A DNA stretch of 64,000 nt, taken from an uncultured Clostridia bacterium (lineage in GTDB: Bacteria; Bacillota; Clostridia; Saccharofermentanales; Saccharofermentanaceae). The translations under genes and the position numbers were made by a program. Positions 27,230-36,994 of this stretch are shown piece by piece. The notes beneath the pieces were generated by a model. That model did not search any database. It was not told where the DNA came from and saw only the letters and a list, made by a program, of their open reading frames with translations. The stretch covers positions 124,001-188,000 of the forward strand of contig CAMJPC010000004.1 in NCBI GenBank assembly GCA_946407705.1. The letters run 5' to 3'. The first letter of the stretch is position 1, and each line of letters starts with the position of its first letter.

Positions 27230-30200
27230 TGGACAGTTTTTGCCATCTCCATCTGCATACCGAATACAGTCTCCTTGACGGAGCTATAAGGATTTCCGAA
27301 CTTGCCGAACGGTTGAAGGAGATGGGTATGTCTTCGTGCGCGATTACCGATCACGGAGTCATGTACGGCGCTGTGTCGTTTTATAAAGCTATGCAGGCTG
27401 CGGGAATCCATCCTGTCATCGGCTGTGAAGTCTATGTTGCTCCCGGTTCCAGATTTGATAAGGATCCCGCTTCCTACCAACATGAGAGGTATTACCATCA
27501 TCTGATACTGCTGGCGAAGGACAACACGGGCCTGGTCCATCTGAATAAGCTTGTTTCGGCGGGCTTTACTGACGGCTTCTACAGAAGACCGAGGATCGAC
27601 GAGGAGCTTCTTGAGAAGTACCATGAAGGACTGATCTGCCTTTCGGGATGCATAGCAGGCAAACTCCCCGGCCTTATCCTGGACGGAGACTTGGATGCTG
27701 CCGTGAAATGCGCGATGAAGTATGACAGCCTTTTCGGAAGGGGCAACTATTATCTTGAGATCCAGGCTAATACGACATCTGAACAGGCAACCGTCAACGC
27801 ATCTCTGATAAAGATGTCCAGAGAGACGGGAATACCTCTTGCAGCGACCAATGACTGCCACTATCTTAGGCAGGAAGATGCAGAGGCGCAGGATATCCTG
27901 TTATGTATTTCCACCGCTGCCAGGATCGATGATGAGAACAGGATGAAGATGTCCTGTGATGAGTTCTATGTTAAGTCGGAGACGGAGATGAGGCGTTTCT
28001 TCTCCGAAGTTCCTGATGCGATCGAGAATACCGGAAAGATCGCTGCGATGTGCAAAGCAACTTACGATTTCGATACCATTCATCTACCTGTCTATGAGGT
28101 TCCCGAAGGATATAACGGACATGAGGATTATCTTGCTGAACTCACTTACAAAGGGCTTGAAAAACGGTTTGAGATCACTCCGCCTACGGGTGATAAAGAG
28201 GATTATCTGAAGAGAGCGGAGTATGAACTGTCTGTCATCAACAGCATGGGCTACACGGACTATTACCTGATAGTCTGGGACTTCATCAATTACGCGAAAA
28301 CTCATGAAGTGACTGTCGGTCCGGGAAGAGGATCGGGCGCAGGCTCTCTTGTCGCTTACGCGATCGGCATTACTGATATCGATCCGATCAGATACGGACT
28401 TGTTTTCGAGAGATTCCTCAATTCGGAACGTGTATCCATGCCGGACTTCGACGTGGATTTCAACGATGAGAGAAGACAGATAGCAATTGATTACGTTACG
28501 GAAAAATACGGGAGGGACAGGGTCGCTCACGTTATAACGTTCGGAACGCTTGCCGCGCGTCAGGCGGTAAAGGATGTTGCGAGAGTCCTCAACATGCCGA
28601 TAGCTCAGAGCAACAAGATCACTAAGATGATACCGTTTTCGCCCGGAATGACTCTTAAACAGGCTTTGGAAATAAGCTCGGAATTCCGTGAATGTTATGA
28701 AACTGATATGGAGGCACATAAGGTCGTTGACATGGCCATGCGTATCGAAGGACTTCCAAGGAATTCCGGTACTCATGCTGCGGGAATAATCATTTCCGGT
28801 GCGGACATTACGGACATAGCACCTTTGTCAGTAAACGACGATACCGTTGTAGTCCAGTTTGCTAAGGCGGATGTTGAGAGTATAGGACTTCTCAAATTCG
28901 ACTTCCTGGGCTTGCGTACTCTGACCGTGCTTCAGGAGGCGAGAGACCTCGTCAAACAGAATTACGGAAAAGACATCGAGCTCGAAAGGATACCGCTTGA
29001 TGATCCGAACATATTCAAGATGATAAGCAAAGGCGATACCGTCGGCGTGTTCCAGCTTGAAAGCCGCGGAATGACGTCATTCATGAAGCAGCTTGAGCCT
29101 GAAAGCCTTGAGGATATCATCGCCGGAATCTCACTATACAGACCGGGACCCATGGAACAGATCCCCAAATATGTTGACTGCAAGCATAATCCTTCGCATA
29201 TCTCATATGACCATAAGCTTCTTGAGCCGATCCTTAACGTCACTTACGGATGTGCGATCTATCAGGAACAGGTAATGCAGATAGTAAGAGATCTTGCAGG
29301 CTTCTCTATGGGGCAGTCCGACAATATCCGCCGAGCGATGAGCAAGAAAAAGAAATCGATCATGGAGAACTACAGACAGCTCTTCATGTATGGCGGTACT
29401 GATGATAAAGGAAGACAGATCGACGGCGCTGTGAAGCGCGGCGTGCCTGAAAATGTTGCGGCGAAGATCTTTGACGATGTAGCCGGATTTGCCGGATATG
29501 CTTTCAACAAGTCACACGCTGCCTGCTACGCGGTCGTAGGCTACTGGACCGCATATTTCAAATACTATTATCCGACCGAGTTTATGGCTGCGAATATCAA
29601 TTCGTTCAGAACTGAACTCGCCCAGGCGTCGCATTACATCAGCTGCTGTTCCGAAATGGGGATCGAAGTCCTTCCGCCTGACATCAATAAGAGCCGTGAG
29701 AAGTTCACTACGGAAGGTGACAGGAAGATCAGGTTCGGAATGTCCACGGTTAAGAATGTGGGAGAAAATGCAGTACTCGACATACTTGCCGACAGGGATA
29801 AGAACGGCCCTTACAAGACTTTCGATGACTTTGTCATCAGGGCATCCAAGATAGGTGTTAAGCGTAATGTCGCCGAATCTCTGATCCTTGCGTCCTGTCT
29901 GGACAGTTTCGGACTTACGAGGGCGCAGATGGTGGCTTGCGTACAGACTGAACTCGATAAACTGGCGCAGACCGCGAACCGGAATATCGAAGGACAGCTG
30001 TCGCTTTTCGATCTTGGCGGTGACGTCAGCAGCGACACCGGAATATTCATCCCGGACATTCCCGAATATCCTGAAGAGACTAAGCTCGGATATGAGAAGG
30101 AAATGGTCGGCATATATATTTCGGGCAATCCGCTCGCACCGTATCATGACATAATATCCCGGCTCATTACTTTCGATACGGCTGAAGCGGAGAGCATTAC

Positions 30201-30888
30201 CGAACTTCAGGGAGCAGATGCAATTGACGATAACAGGGAAGTCGTCATGTGCGGTATGGTCACGTCAAAGAAGACCGGCTATACGAAGAAAAAGACGATG
30301 ATCTCGACTATCGGATGCGAGGACATGACTGGCCGGTTCGAAGTCATGCTTTACGGTAAGAGCTTTGATACTTTCAACAGGATAGTCGAGAAGAACAAAC
30401 CGTACATTTTCATAGGCAGAAGACAGATGCGCGAAGACAGCGGACTTACCATGTTTGCAGATGCGTGCTATCTGCTGGGAAAGGATAATGACGTTGTCAG
30501 GACTGTTATGAATGACCGTGCTTATGCCGCTGCGGTTAGAGAGTCGGGTGGAACGAAGAAGGCCATGGTGTCCGAGTCTCAGCCTGAGCGGAAGGTTGAA
30601 GCACCTCAAGCAGTTCAGGAACCCGTGACTGAGGTTCAGACTGAAGGCAGACCGCCTCAGGCATTGAGGATAAACTATGCCGGAAGCCCCGGTTCGGAAG
30701 GTTTTAATAGATTGTTAAATTTCCTGGCTTACTTCCACGGAAACCTTCCTGTTGAAGTAAGATTTATATCAGACGGAAGCATTGCAAGACTTGATCCGGT
30801 CTGTGACATTATGTTCGATGACGAAGTTATAGCAAAGCTGGAAGAACTAGTCGGAGACGGGAACACGGAGATCATCCGGGAGGTTTGA
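27229..30888 (+). CDS. dnaE: DNA polymerase III subunit alpha, DnaE type
   Basis: Replicative C-family polymerase; in Firmicutes DnaE works beside PolC, mainly at lagging-strand primers. The 1219 residues show an N-terminal PHP domain (HLHTEYSLLDGA), the catalytic palm PDFDVDF at 405-411 with a third Asp at 558 (KFDFLGLRTL), thumb and fingers, helix-hairpin-helix and an OB fold near 990-1060. A Pro/Glu/Gln linker and a short extra tail end the protein. Translationally coupled to uvrB, so it probably shares SOS control. PolC is not in this window. Confidence 0.97.
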   Translation: MDSFCHLHLHTEYSLLDGAIRISELAERLKEMGMSSCAITDHGVMYGAVSFYKAMQAAGIHPVIGCEVYVAPGSRFDKDPASYQHERYYHHLILLAKDNTGLVHLNKLVSAGFTDGFYRRPRIDEELLEKYHEGLICLSGCIAGKLPGLILDGDLDAAVKCAMKYDSLFGRGNYYLEIQANTTSEQATVNASLIKMSRETGIPLAATNDCHYLRQEDAEAQDILLCISTAARIDDENRMKMSCDEFYVKSETEMRRFFSEVPDAIENTGKIAAMCKATYDFDTIHLPVYEVPEGYNGHEDYLAELTYKGLEKRFEITPPTGDKEDYLKRAEYELSVINSMGYTDYYLIVWDFINYAKTHEVTVGPGRGSGAGSLVAYAIGITDIDPIRYGLVFERFLNSERVSMPDFDVDFNDERRQIAIDYVTEKYGRDRVAHVITFGTLAARQAVKDVARVLNMPIAQSNKITKMIPFSPGMTLKQALEISSEFRECYETDMEAHKVVDMAMRIEGLPRNSGTHAAGIIISGADITDIAPLSVNDDTVVVQFAKADVESIGLLKFDFLGLRTLTVLQEARDLVKQNYGKDIELERIPLDDPNIFKMISKGDTVGVFQLESRGMTSFMKQLEPESLEDIIAGISLYRPGPMEQIPKYVDCKHNPSHISYDHKLLEPILNVTYGCAIYQEQVMQIVRDLAGFSMGQSDNIRRAMSKKKKSIMENYRQLFMYGGTDDKGRQIDGAVKRGVPENVAAKIFDDVAGFAGYAFNKSHAACYAVVGYWTAYFKYYYPTEFMAANINSFRTELAQASHYISCCSEMGIEVLPPDINKSREKFTTEGDRKIRFGMSTVKNVGENAVLDILADRDKNGPYKTFDDFVIRASKIGVKRNVAESLILASCLDSFGLTRAQMVACVQTELDKLAQTANRNIEGQLSLFDLGGDVSSDTGIFIPDIPEYPEETKLGYEKEMVGIYISGNPLAPYHDIISRLITFDTAEAESITELQGADAIDDNREVVMCGMVTSKKTGYTKKKTMISTIGCEDMTGRFEVMLYGKSFDTFNRIVEKNKPYIFIGRRQMREDSGLTMFADACYLLGKDNDVVRTVMNDRAYAAAVRESGGTKKAMVSESQPERKVEAPQAVQEPVTEVQTEGRPPQALRINYAGSPGSEGFNRLLNFLAYFHGNLPVEVRFISDGSIARLDPVCDIMFDDEVIAKLEELVGDGNTEIIREV

Positions 30889-30891
30889 GTT

Positions 30892-31641
30892 ATGGCTGAG
30901 AGTGATTACGAAAGGCTAAACGAGATCATCAGGGAATGTGAGCACATCGTTTTCTTCGGAGGGGCCGGAGTATCCACCGAGAGCGGGATCCCTGATTTCA
31001 GGAGCAAGGACGGGCTTTACAACCAGCATGACGTTAAATTCGACAGGTATTCACCTGAATATCTGCTCAGCATTGACTGTCTTTTAGATCATCCGGACGT
31101 TTTTTTCGAGTTTTACAGGCAAAAACTGGATACTAAGGACATAATGCCCAACAGGGCACATTATAAGCTTGCGGAAATGGAGAAGGCCGGCAAGCTGGAC
31201 GGCATAATCACCCAGAATATCGACGGCCTTCATCAGCGCGCGGGAAGCAGGAATGTCCAGGAAGTACACGGTACGACTCTCCGCAACTATTGCATGAAGT
31301 GCCATGAGGACTATCCGGCTGACTTCATTTTCAAGAGTGAGGGTCCCATCCCGAAATGTCCTAAATGCGGTGGAACGGTAAGGCCTGACGTTACTTTGTA
31401 CGGTGAGGGGCTTCCTCAAACAGCATGGATCGAGTCAAAAAGACTGGTCTACCGCGCGGATTGCCTCATAATCGGCGGAACTTCGCTTGTCGTACAGCCG
31501 GCAGCTTCGCTTGCATATGATTTTCCGGGCAAATATCTGGTAGTGATAAACAGGGACAAGACTGCTGCGGACAGAAATGCCACACTCGTGTTCCACGAAA
31601 GCATAAGCAAAGTCTTAGATACTATCGAACTTGGTGTATAA
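30892..31641 (+). CDS. cobB: NAD-dependent protein deacylase, Sir2 family
   Basis: Removes acyl groups from lysines, consuming NAD+. The 249 residues show GAGVSTESGIPDFRS (NAD pocket), TQNIDGLHQ, catalytic His126 in QEVHGTT, and a four-cysteine zinc ribbon at 134, 137, 156 and 159. No sign of the Ala-Tyr-Arg pattern of class III desuccinylases was noted, so a deacetylase is likely, at moderate certainty. It starts three bases after dnaE with gggagg as ribosome site, extending the uvrB-dnaE transcript. Confidence 0.92.
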   Translation: MAESDYERLNEIIRECEHIVFFGGAGVSTESGIPDFRSKDGLYNQHDVKFDRYSPEYLLSIDCLLDHPDVFFEFYRQKLDTKDIMPNRAHYKLAEMEKAGKLDGIITQNIDGLHQRAGSRNVQEVHGTTLRNYCMKCHEDYPADFIFKSEGPIPKCPKCGGTVRPDVTLYGEGLPQTAWIESKRLVYRADCLIIGGTSLVVQPAASLAYDFPGKYLVVINRDKTAADRNATLVFHESISKVLDTIELGV

Positions 31642-31642
31642 T
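31615..31642 (+). promoter_or_regulatory. pfkA promoter overlapping the sirtuin stop codon
   Basis: Perfect TATAAT at 31637-31642 contains the sirtuin TAA. TTAGAT lies 16 bases upstream. This marks the start of a new unit beginning with pfkA. Confidence 0.5.
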
Positions 31643-31676
31643 CTAATTTGTTAATTTTGAAACCGGAGGACTTTTT

Positions 31677-32732
31677 ATGGGCCGACTTTTATATGATGAG
31701 AGCAATTTACCTGAGATCAGCACGCTTAAAGCTGCTAACTACGATATCGTAGACAAGAATACTGTCGAGCCTGTAAAGCGCGTCGGAATCCTGACAAGCG
31801 GCGGTGACGCTCCCGGAATGAATGCGGCTATCAGAGCCGTTGTCAGAGCAGGTATCAACGCAGGCTTTGAAATGTACGGCGTTACCAGAGGTTATCACGG
31901 ACTCTGGAAGGGCGAGATCAAGCAGCTTGACGGAAGATCGGTTTCCGAGACGCTCCAGCGCGGCGGAACCTTCCTCATGACGGCAAGATCGCAGACCTTC
32001 ATGACAGATCAGGGCGTCCTCAAGGGTGCCAGGATGATGGAAGCTTATGAGCTTGATGCTTTGATCGTAATCGGCGGTGACGGCTCATATAAGGGCGCAA
32101 GGGCTCTTGCAAGGATCGGAATGCCTGTAATCGGCATGCCCGGTACGATCGATAACGATATTGCTTCCACAGAGTACACGATCGGTTATGACACGGCCAT
32201 GAATACGGCAATGCAGTGCATCGATAAGCTCAGAGATACGGCTTCATCCCATGAGCGCTGCAGCGTTATCGAAGTAATGGGAAGACATGCCGGATGGATC
32301 GCACTCAACGTGGGCATCGCAACAGGTGCTGAGAGCATCCTCATTCCTGAGGTCCCTTACGATTTCAACAGGGATGTCCTTAGAGTAATCCTCGACGGAC
32401 GCAACACCGGTAAGAAGCACTATATCGTCATCGTTGCCGAAGGCGTAGGCCACGCGGATGACATCGCAAAGCAGATCGAGGAGGCTACAGGCATCGAAGC
32501 CCGTCCCACTATCCTCGGACACTTGCAGAGAGGCGGCTCTCCGACACTGAGAGACAGGACCATGGCCAGCCTTATGGGCATCAAGGCCATTGATTGTCTC
32601 GTAGAGAAGAGATTTAACAGACTCGTGGTCATGCAGCACGGCGAGATTACCGATGTTGATATCGAGGAAGGTCTTGAAATGACCAAGACCATTTCTCCTG
32701 AGATGATCGAAAAGATCAAGAGACTCGGCTGA
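31677..32732 (+). CDS. pfkA: 6-phosphofructokinase, ATP-dependent type
   Basis: Phosphorylates fructose 6-phosphate to fructose 1,6-bisphosphate, the committed glycolytic step. The 351 residues are about 30 longer than E. coli PfkA because of an N-terminal extension (1-33) before VGILTSGGDAPGMNA. The catalytic block PGTIDNDI is intact. GGDGS is present where pyrophosphate-using enzymes have GGDDS, which predicts ATP use. ccggagg precedes the ATG at good spacing, so the extension is probably translated. mutS2 follows. Confidence 0.95.
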   Translation: MGRLLYDESNLPEISTLKAANYDIVDKNTVEPVKRVGILTSGGDAPGMNAAIRAVVRAGINAGFEMYGVTRGYHGLWKGEIKQLDGRSVSETLQRGGTFLMTARSQTFMTDQGVLKGARMMEAYELDALIVIGGDGSYKGARALARIGMPVIGMPGTIDNDIASTEYTIGYDTAMNTAMQCIDKLRDTASSHERCSVIEVMGRHAGWIALNVGIATGAESILIPEVPYDFNRDVLRVILDGRNTGKKHYIVIVAEGVGHADDIAKQIEEATGIEARPTILGHLQRGGSPTLRDRTMASLMGIKAIDCLVEKRFNRLVVMQHGEITDVDIEEGLEMTKTISPEMIEKIKRLG

Positions 32733-32795
32733 TACGGTTTATTCCGTAATTTACAAAACTAATTGAAAGGACGGCAATTTGCCGCCATATATCAT

Positions 32796-35273
32796 ATGTA
32801 CGAATATCTGACAACAGATGAAGACCTTGAACGCCGAATGATACGCGGCAGGGTCCTGTCGATCCTTGAGTTCAACAAGATCCGTGACAAGGTCTCTTCA
32901 AAGGCGCGTACCGTGTACGGCAAACAGATATGCGAGAACATGGCTCCGTGCACGGATTTCCGTTATGTAGAGGAGAATCTGACGTGGACCGGGGAGGCCA
33001 TGACTCATATAGTGAGGTTTGGATGCCTTCCGCTCGGAGGTTTTCGCGATCTTACCGAGGCAATGTCTTATGCCGAAGCAGGCGGAACGCTGACATGCGC
33101 GCAGCTCCTTTCCGTTGCTTCTTTTCTCAGGAGCGCTGAAGACGTAAGAAGCTGCCTTAATAAAGCACGCTCTGCAGGTTCTCCGTTTGTTGACGATACG
33201 GAACCCAACATAGTCAAGGCGATCGAAGAGATCGGAACGGATGAAAGGCTCTATAAGGCCATTGATGAAGCCATCTTAGGTGACAATGAAGTATCGGACC
33301 GCGCGAGCAGGACTCTCGCCCAGATCAGGCGTGACAAGAAGAGTACAGCGGCGGGTATCAGAACGCTTCTCGAACGCGTCATCGAAAACGGCGGTGACAT
33401 GCTCCAGGAGAGCATCATAACTATCAGGGAAAACAGATACTGCATACCCGTCAAAGCCGATTTCAAGGGCAGGATAGAGGGAATCGTCCACGGGGCATCC
33501 TCCACGGGCCAGACTCTTTTCGTAGAGCCGATGAGCGTTGTCGAGGCAAATAACAAGATTTCCGAGTTAAATGCCCAGGAAGAGGCTGAAATACTTAGGA
33601 TCCTTGGTGAGCTCACGTCTGATTTCGTGGCCGACAAAGAAATCTTCGTAAATGACATTGATCTCGTGGCAAAGCTTGATTATGCTTTCGCAAAAGGCGA
33701 ATACGGCATAGAGACCGAGAGTTCGTGTCCGAAGCTTAACACCAGCGGTGTCATTTCGCTCAGAAAAGCAAGACATCCTCTTATCGACAAGGACAAAGTC
33801 GTTCCCGTAGATATCAACATTGGCGAGAAATACAACACTTTGGTCGTAACGGGTCCCAATACCGGCGGTAAGACTGTCTCGCTTAAGACTTGCGGCCTTC
33901 TCGCCATGATGGCCATGTCAGGACTTGCCATTCCCGCATCTGACGGAAGCGAAGTCTGTGTTTTCGACAGGGTCCTTGCTGACATCGGTGATGAACAGAG
34001 CATCGAGCAGAGCCTTTCAACGTTCTCTGCCCATGTGTCGAACATCGTTTTCATCCTGAAGAACATCAGGGGAAGATCCCTGGTCTTGCTTGATGAGCTC
34101 GGTTCTGGAACGGATCCCGCCGAGGGTGCCGCATTAGCTGTCGCGATCATTGATGAACTGCGTTCAAAGAACTGCATTACGATGGCCACGACACACTACA
34201 AGGAGCTTAAGAGTTATGCCGTTGAGACTGAAGGCGTAATGAACGCTTCATGCGAATTCGACACGGAAACGCTTGCACCTACATACAGGCTTATCATCGG
34301 AAGACCCGGATCTTCAAATGCGTTCGTCATTTCAAAGCGGCTTGGCATTCCGGTTCATATTCTTGATAACGCGAAGAGCAATCTTTCCACCGAGGAGATC
34401 TCATATGAGCTGCTGCTTACTAAGGCGGAACAGGATGCAAAGGCTGCTGCTGAAGCGCTGAAGGAGAACGAGAGGCTCAAGAACGAACTCTCGGCTGCGG
34501 CGAAGGCTCTGGAAGAAGAGAAAACGGCATTAAAGCAGTCTAAGACCAAGATCCTCAACGAGTCCAGAAACGAGCAGAAAAAACTGCTTGCGGAACGTGA
34601 GGAGGAGATTGACAGGATGCTTCGCGACTTCCGCAAGAAGAGCGAATCCATGGACAGGCAGGAGACTCTTGCCGAGATGGAAAAGATCAGACGCCGTCTG
34701 CGCGCCGGAATAAAGGATCTCACGGACGATTCCGAGGACGATAACAATCCGGAAGCTGTTCAGAACGGAGAGCCTGTAAAGAATGTGGTGTCCGGAGAAC
34801 TGTATTACGTTCCGTCGTTCAATGTGACGGGCGTAGCACAGTCGGAGGCTTCAAAGAGCGGAAGGGTCAAGATCCAGGCAGGCGCGATGTCTTATACTGT
34901 TAAGGTATCCGAACTCAGAATGCCCACACGTGAGCAGCGCGGGGCATTTGAAGGCGGAAAGAAGAACAGCCGCGCCAAGAAGGCGGGACCTTCAAACATG
35001 GCGAAAGCCAGATTTGAGGCGTCTTCCAGGACCAAACCTGAATTGATGCTGATCGGCATGACAACGGCGGAAGCGGAATCTGCCCTTATCAGATACCTTG
35101 AGAACTGTGCGATGTCAGGCATAAAGGATATCCGCATAGTTCACGGAAAAGGGACCGGCGCACTCAGAATGTGCGTTCAGGATGTTCTTTCGAGAGACGA
35201 CAGGGTAGAATCTTATCGTGCAGGTGAACAGGGCGAAGGAGACAGCGGCGTTACCATTGTCAAACTCAGATAA
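32796..35273 (+). CDS. mutS2: Endonuclease MutS2
   Basis: MutS-like ATPase with an Smr nuclease domain, implicated in suppressing recombination and in rescue of collided ribosomes. The 825 residues carry Walker A GPNTGGKT at 353-360, LLDELGSGTDP (Walker B), a long coiled coil (about 540-640) and the C-terminal Smr domain with VHGKGTGALR. The start is uncertain: family N-termini align best from the ATG at 32838, an in-frame TTG lies at 32763, and no start has a good ribosome site. A small hairpin (32772-32784) separates aaagga from the ATG used here. Confidence 0.94.
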   Translation: MYEYLTTDEDLERRMIRGRVLSILEFNKIRDKVSSKARTVYGKQICENMAPCTDFRYVEENLTWTGEAMTHIVRFGCLPLGGFRDLTEAMSYAEAGGTLTCAQLLSVASFLRSAEDVRSCLNKARSAGSPFVDDTEPNIVKAIEEIGTDERLYKAIDEAILGDNEVSDRASRTLAQIRRDKKSTAAGIRTLLERVIENGGDMLQESIITIRENRYCIPVKADFKGRIEGIVHGASSTGQTLFVEPMSVVEANNKISELNAQEEAEILRILGELTSDFVADKEIFVNDIDLVAKLDYAFAKGEYGIETESSCPKLNTSGVISLRKARHPLIDKDKVVPVDINIGEKYNTLVVTGPNTGGKTVSLKTCGLLAMMAMSGLAIPASDGSEVCVFDRVLADIGDEQSIEQSLSTFSAHVSNIVFILKNIRGRSLVLLDELGSGTDPAEGAALAVAIIDELRSKNCITMATTHYKELKSYAVETEGVMNASCEFDTETLAPTYRLIIGRPGSSNAFVISKRLGIPVHILDNAKSNLSTEEISYELLLTKAEQDAKAAAEALKENERLKNELSAAAKALEEEKTALKQSKTKILNESRNEQKKLLAEREEEIDRMLRDFRKKSESMDRQETLAEMEKIRRRLRAGIKDLTDDSEDDNNPEAVQNGEPVKNVVSGELYYVPSFNVTGVAQSEASKSGRVKIQAGAMSYTVKVSELRMPTREQRGAFEGGKKNSRAKKAGPSNMAKARFEASSRTKPELMLIGMTTAEAESALIRYLENCAMSGIKDIRIVHGKGTGALRMCVQDVLSRDDRVESYRAGEQGEGDSGVTIVKLR

Positions 35274-35288
35274 GTAAGGGATTACAAG

Positions 35289-36209
35289 ATGACAGAAAAC
35301 CAGACGATCGAGAACAAAGAAACGAAAAACGGCAGAAGATTCAATAAAGGATACTTCTTCCTGGCATATGTGCCGTTTGCAATCGTAATGGTCGTACAGA
35401 CGGCCACGACGCTCCCGGGTCTCATAATCGCCACTTATGATATTTCCAAGAGCGGTCAGCCTTCTGACCTCAATATGTTGATGGAGATATTCAACAAGAA
35501 ATACGCTTTATGGGGATATATCGCTTACTGCATAATCTGCATTGCCATTTTCACCCCGTGGTACATAAAGGGATTTGTCAAAAAGAGTCCTGCCGTTGAC
35601 TACAAAAAGGCTTTGGGAATAAAACCCCTTGCTTTGTCTGTCGGCGTGATGCTTTGCCTGTGCTTTGCCGTATCAGGCGTGTTTACGGCAATTGACATCA
35701 TGTTCCCCGAGGCTATGAATGCTTACAAGAAACTGATGGAGATATCTTCGTTGGGAACTGATATGTCCATCACCATTGTCTACGGCATCCTTCTTGGTCC
35801 CGTGACTGAAGAACTGTGCTTCAGAGGCCTTATTTTCGGAATGCTCGAAAAGAGTAACGCCCGTCCGCTGCTCTTTATCTTCATTCAGGGACTTCTTTTC
35901 GGGATCATGCACATGAATCTTGAACAGGGACTTTATGCTTTGGTGCTCGGAATGATGCTCGGATATATCAGATACAGATACAAGACGGTTATCATTACCA
36001 TCATTGCTCACACTATCTTCAATTTCGTCGGAACGATCGGAGCTAATTTCCTTGCCCGAATTGGCATGAATGATACCATGGAAATGGTATTCGGTGCGGT
36101 TGCCATTGTTGCTGCGGCAGGTCTCTTCGTACTGATCCTTAAAGACAAGGGCCTGTATTTAAAAGAAAGCGAATATTCGAAAGCTCTGATCGGGGTGAAA
36201 GATGATTGA
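35289..36209 (+). CDS. CPBP family intramembrane glutamic endopeptidase
   Basis: Membrane protease of the Abi/CaaX type, 306 residues with about eight hydrophobic segments. The active-site motifs are visible: EELCFRG (EExxxR), FGIMHMN with the first conserved His, and IIAHTIFNF with the second. Substrates of such bacterial enzymes are mostly unknown; roles in bacteriocin immunity or surface-protein processing are proposed for the family. aaggga lies upstream. It follows mutS2 by 15 bases and overlaps the Cys-rich peptide gene by eight bases. Confidence 0.88.
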   Translation: MTENQTIENKETKNGRRFNKGYFFLAYVPFAIVMVVQTATTLPGLIIATYDISKSGQPSDLNMLMEIFNKKYALWGYIAYCIICIAIFTPWYIKGFVKKSPAVDYKKALGIKPLALSVGVMLCLCFAVSGVFTAIDIMFPEAMNAYKKLMEISSLGTDMSITIVYGILLGPVTEELCFRGLIFGMLEKSNARPLLFIFIQGLLFGIMHMNLEQGLYALVLGMMLGYIRYRYKTVIITIIAHTIFNFVGTIGANFLARIGMNDTMEMVFGAVAIVAAAGLFVLILKDKGLYLKESEYSKALIGVKDD

Positions 36210-36399
36210 GTGGCTGACTAAAAACCTTTCAACGATATTAGTCTGCATAGTCATTGCGGCATTTGTCATGGTCGTAATCGTGATAAGCTTTAAAAAGCGC
36301 AAGAACGGTTCAGGGTGTTCCGGCTGCTGCACGGGATGCATCAATTCCGACAGATGTGCCGGTTTCTGCGATGAAAATGAGCCTGAAAAGGCAGAATGA
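36202..36399 (+). CDS. Small Cys-rich membrane protein
   Basis: A protein of 65 residues with one membrane helix at about 10-31, a basic KKRK stop-transfer, and a soluble tail with Cys39, Cys42, Cys43, Cys46, Cys52 and Cys56 (CSGCCTGC core). It resembles the FeoB-associated Cys-rich membrane proteins, but no feo genes are present. cggggtg provides the ribosome site inside the CPBP gene. The tail could bind a metal or Fe-S cluster. Role unknown. Confidence 0.7.
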   Translation: MIEWLTKNLSTILVCIVIAAFVMVVIVISFKKRKNGSGCSGCCTGCINSDRCAGFCDENEPEKAE

Positions 36400-36417
36400 T
36401 AATCCCCGATATCGAAT

Positions 36418-36446
36418 TTGTGGTAAGTGCCCTATTAGTGTAAAAT
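36418..36446 (+). promoter_or_regulatory. Promoter of the marR-acp-lipid kinase operon
   Basis: TTGTGG at 36418-36423 and TAAAAT at 36441-36446 with a 17-base spacer. Confidence 0.5.
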
Positions 36447-36478
36447 ACGATTAACGCATTTAAATGGGGGACTTGTCA

Positions 36479-36994
36479 GTGAAAAGCGAAGAAGAAGTAA
36501 TGTCTGAAGCGCTTGTGCGGATTTTCGAAAACGTAGTTCTTACGGAAGAAAAATCGCTTCAGGCCGGATATTTCTCGGATCTTTCAATTGCCGAAATGCA
36601 TACTCTTACTGCTATCGGCCCCTATGAATCCAGAACGATGACCAAAACCGCCGAGGATCTCGGTATTACCACGGGTACTCTCACGGTAGCCATAGACAGG
36701 CTCGTTAAGAAGGGCTATGTCATCAGACAGCGTGATACCAATGATAAACGTGTAGTCAGGATCAGCCTGACAAGGAACGGCAAACTCGCCTGCAGAATGA
36801 ACAGCAAGTTCCACAGGGTGCTTGCCAAGCATATTCTGAGCGGCTATAACGAGGAAGACAGAAAGCATCTTCTGGCATTGGTCAACGAGGTTGACGTATA
36901 TGTCGCGCAGCAGCTGAGAAGATATGACGGTGCGGTTAATGTAAGGAAGACGGCTATGGAAGTCGCAAAGGACAGCAAGAAGGAGAATGAGTGA
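36479..36994 (+). CDS. MarR family transcriptional regulator
   Basis: Winged-helix regulator of 171 residues. The DNA-binding region (about 50-105) reads TKTAEDLGITTGTLTVAIDRLVKKGYV followed by the wing RDTNDKRVVRISLT. I choose a GTG start at 36479 because ggggga lies seven bases upstream. The ATG at 36464 falls inside that site. The next gene is an acyl carrier protein, and MarR-type FabT/FabR-like repressors control fatty-acid genes in many Firmicutes, so a lipid-related regulon is plausible but unproven. Confidence 0.88.
   Translation: MKSEEEVMSEALVRIFENVVLTEEKSLQAGYFSDLSIAEMHTLTAIGPYESRTMTKTAEDLGITTGTLTVAIDRLVKKGYVIRQRDTNDKRVVRISLTRNGKLACRMNSKFHRVLAKHILSGYNEEDRKHLLALVNEVDVYVAQQLRRYDGAVNVRKTAMEVAKDSKKENE

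Noticed and set aside
26632..27861. Minus-strand frame of 409 codons across the uvrB/dnaE junction
   Set aside because: It lies wholly inside two well-supported coding genes, has Arg/Ser-rich non-protein composition and no ribosome site.
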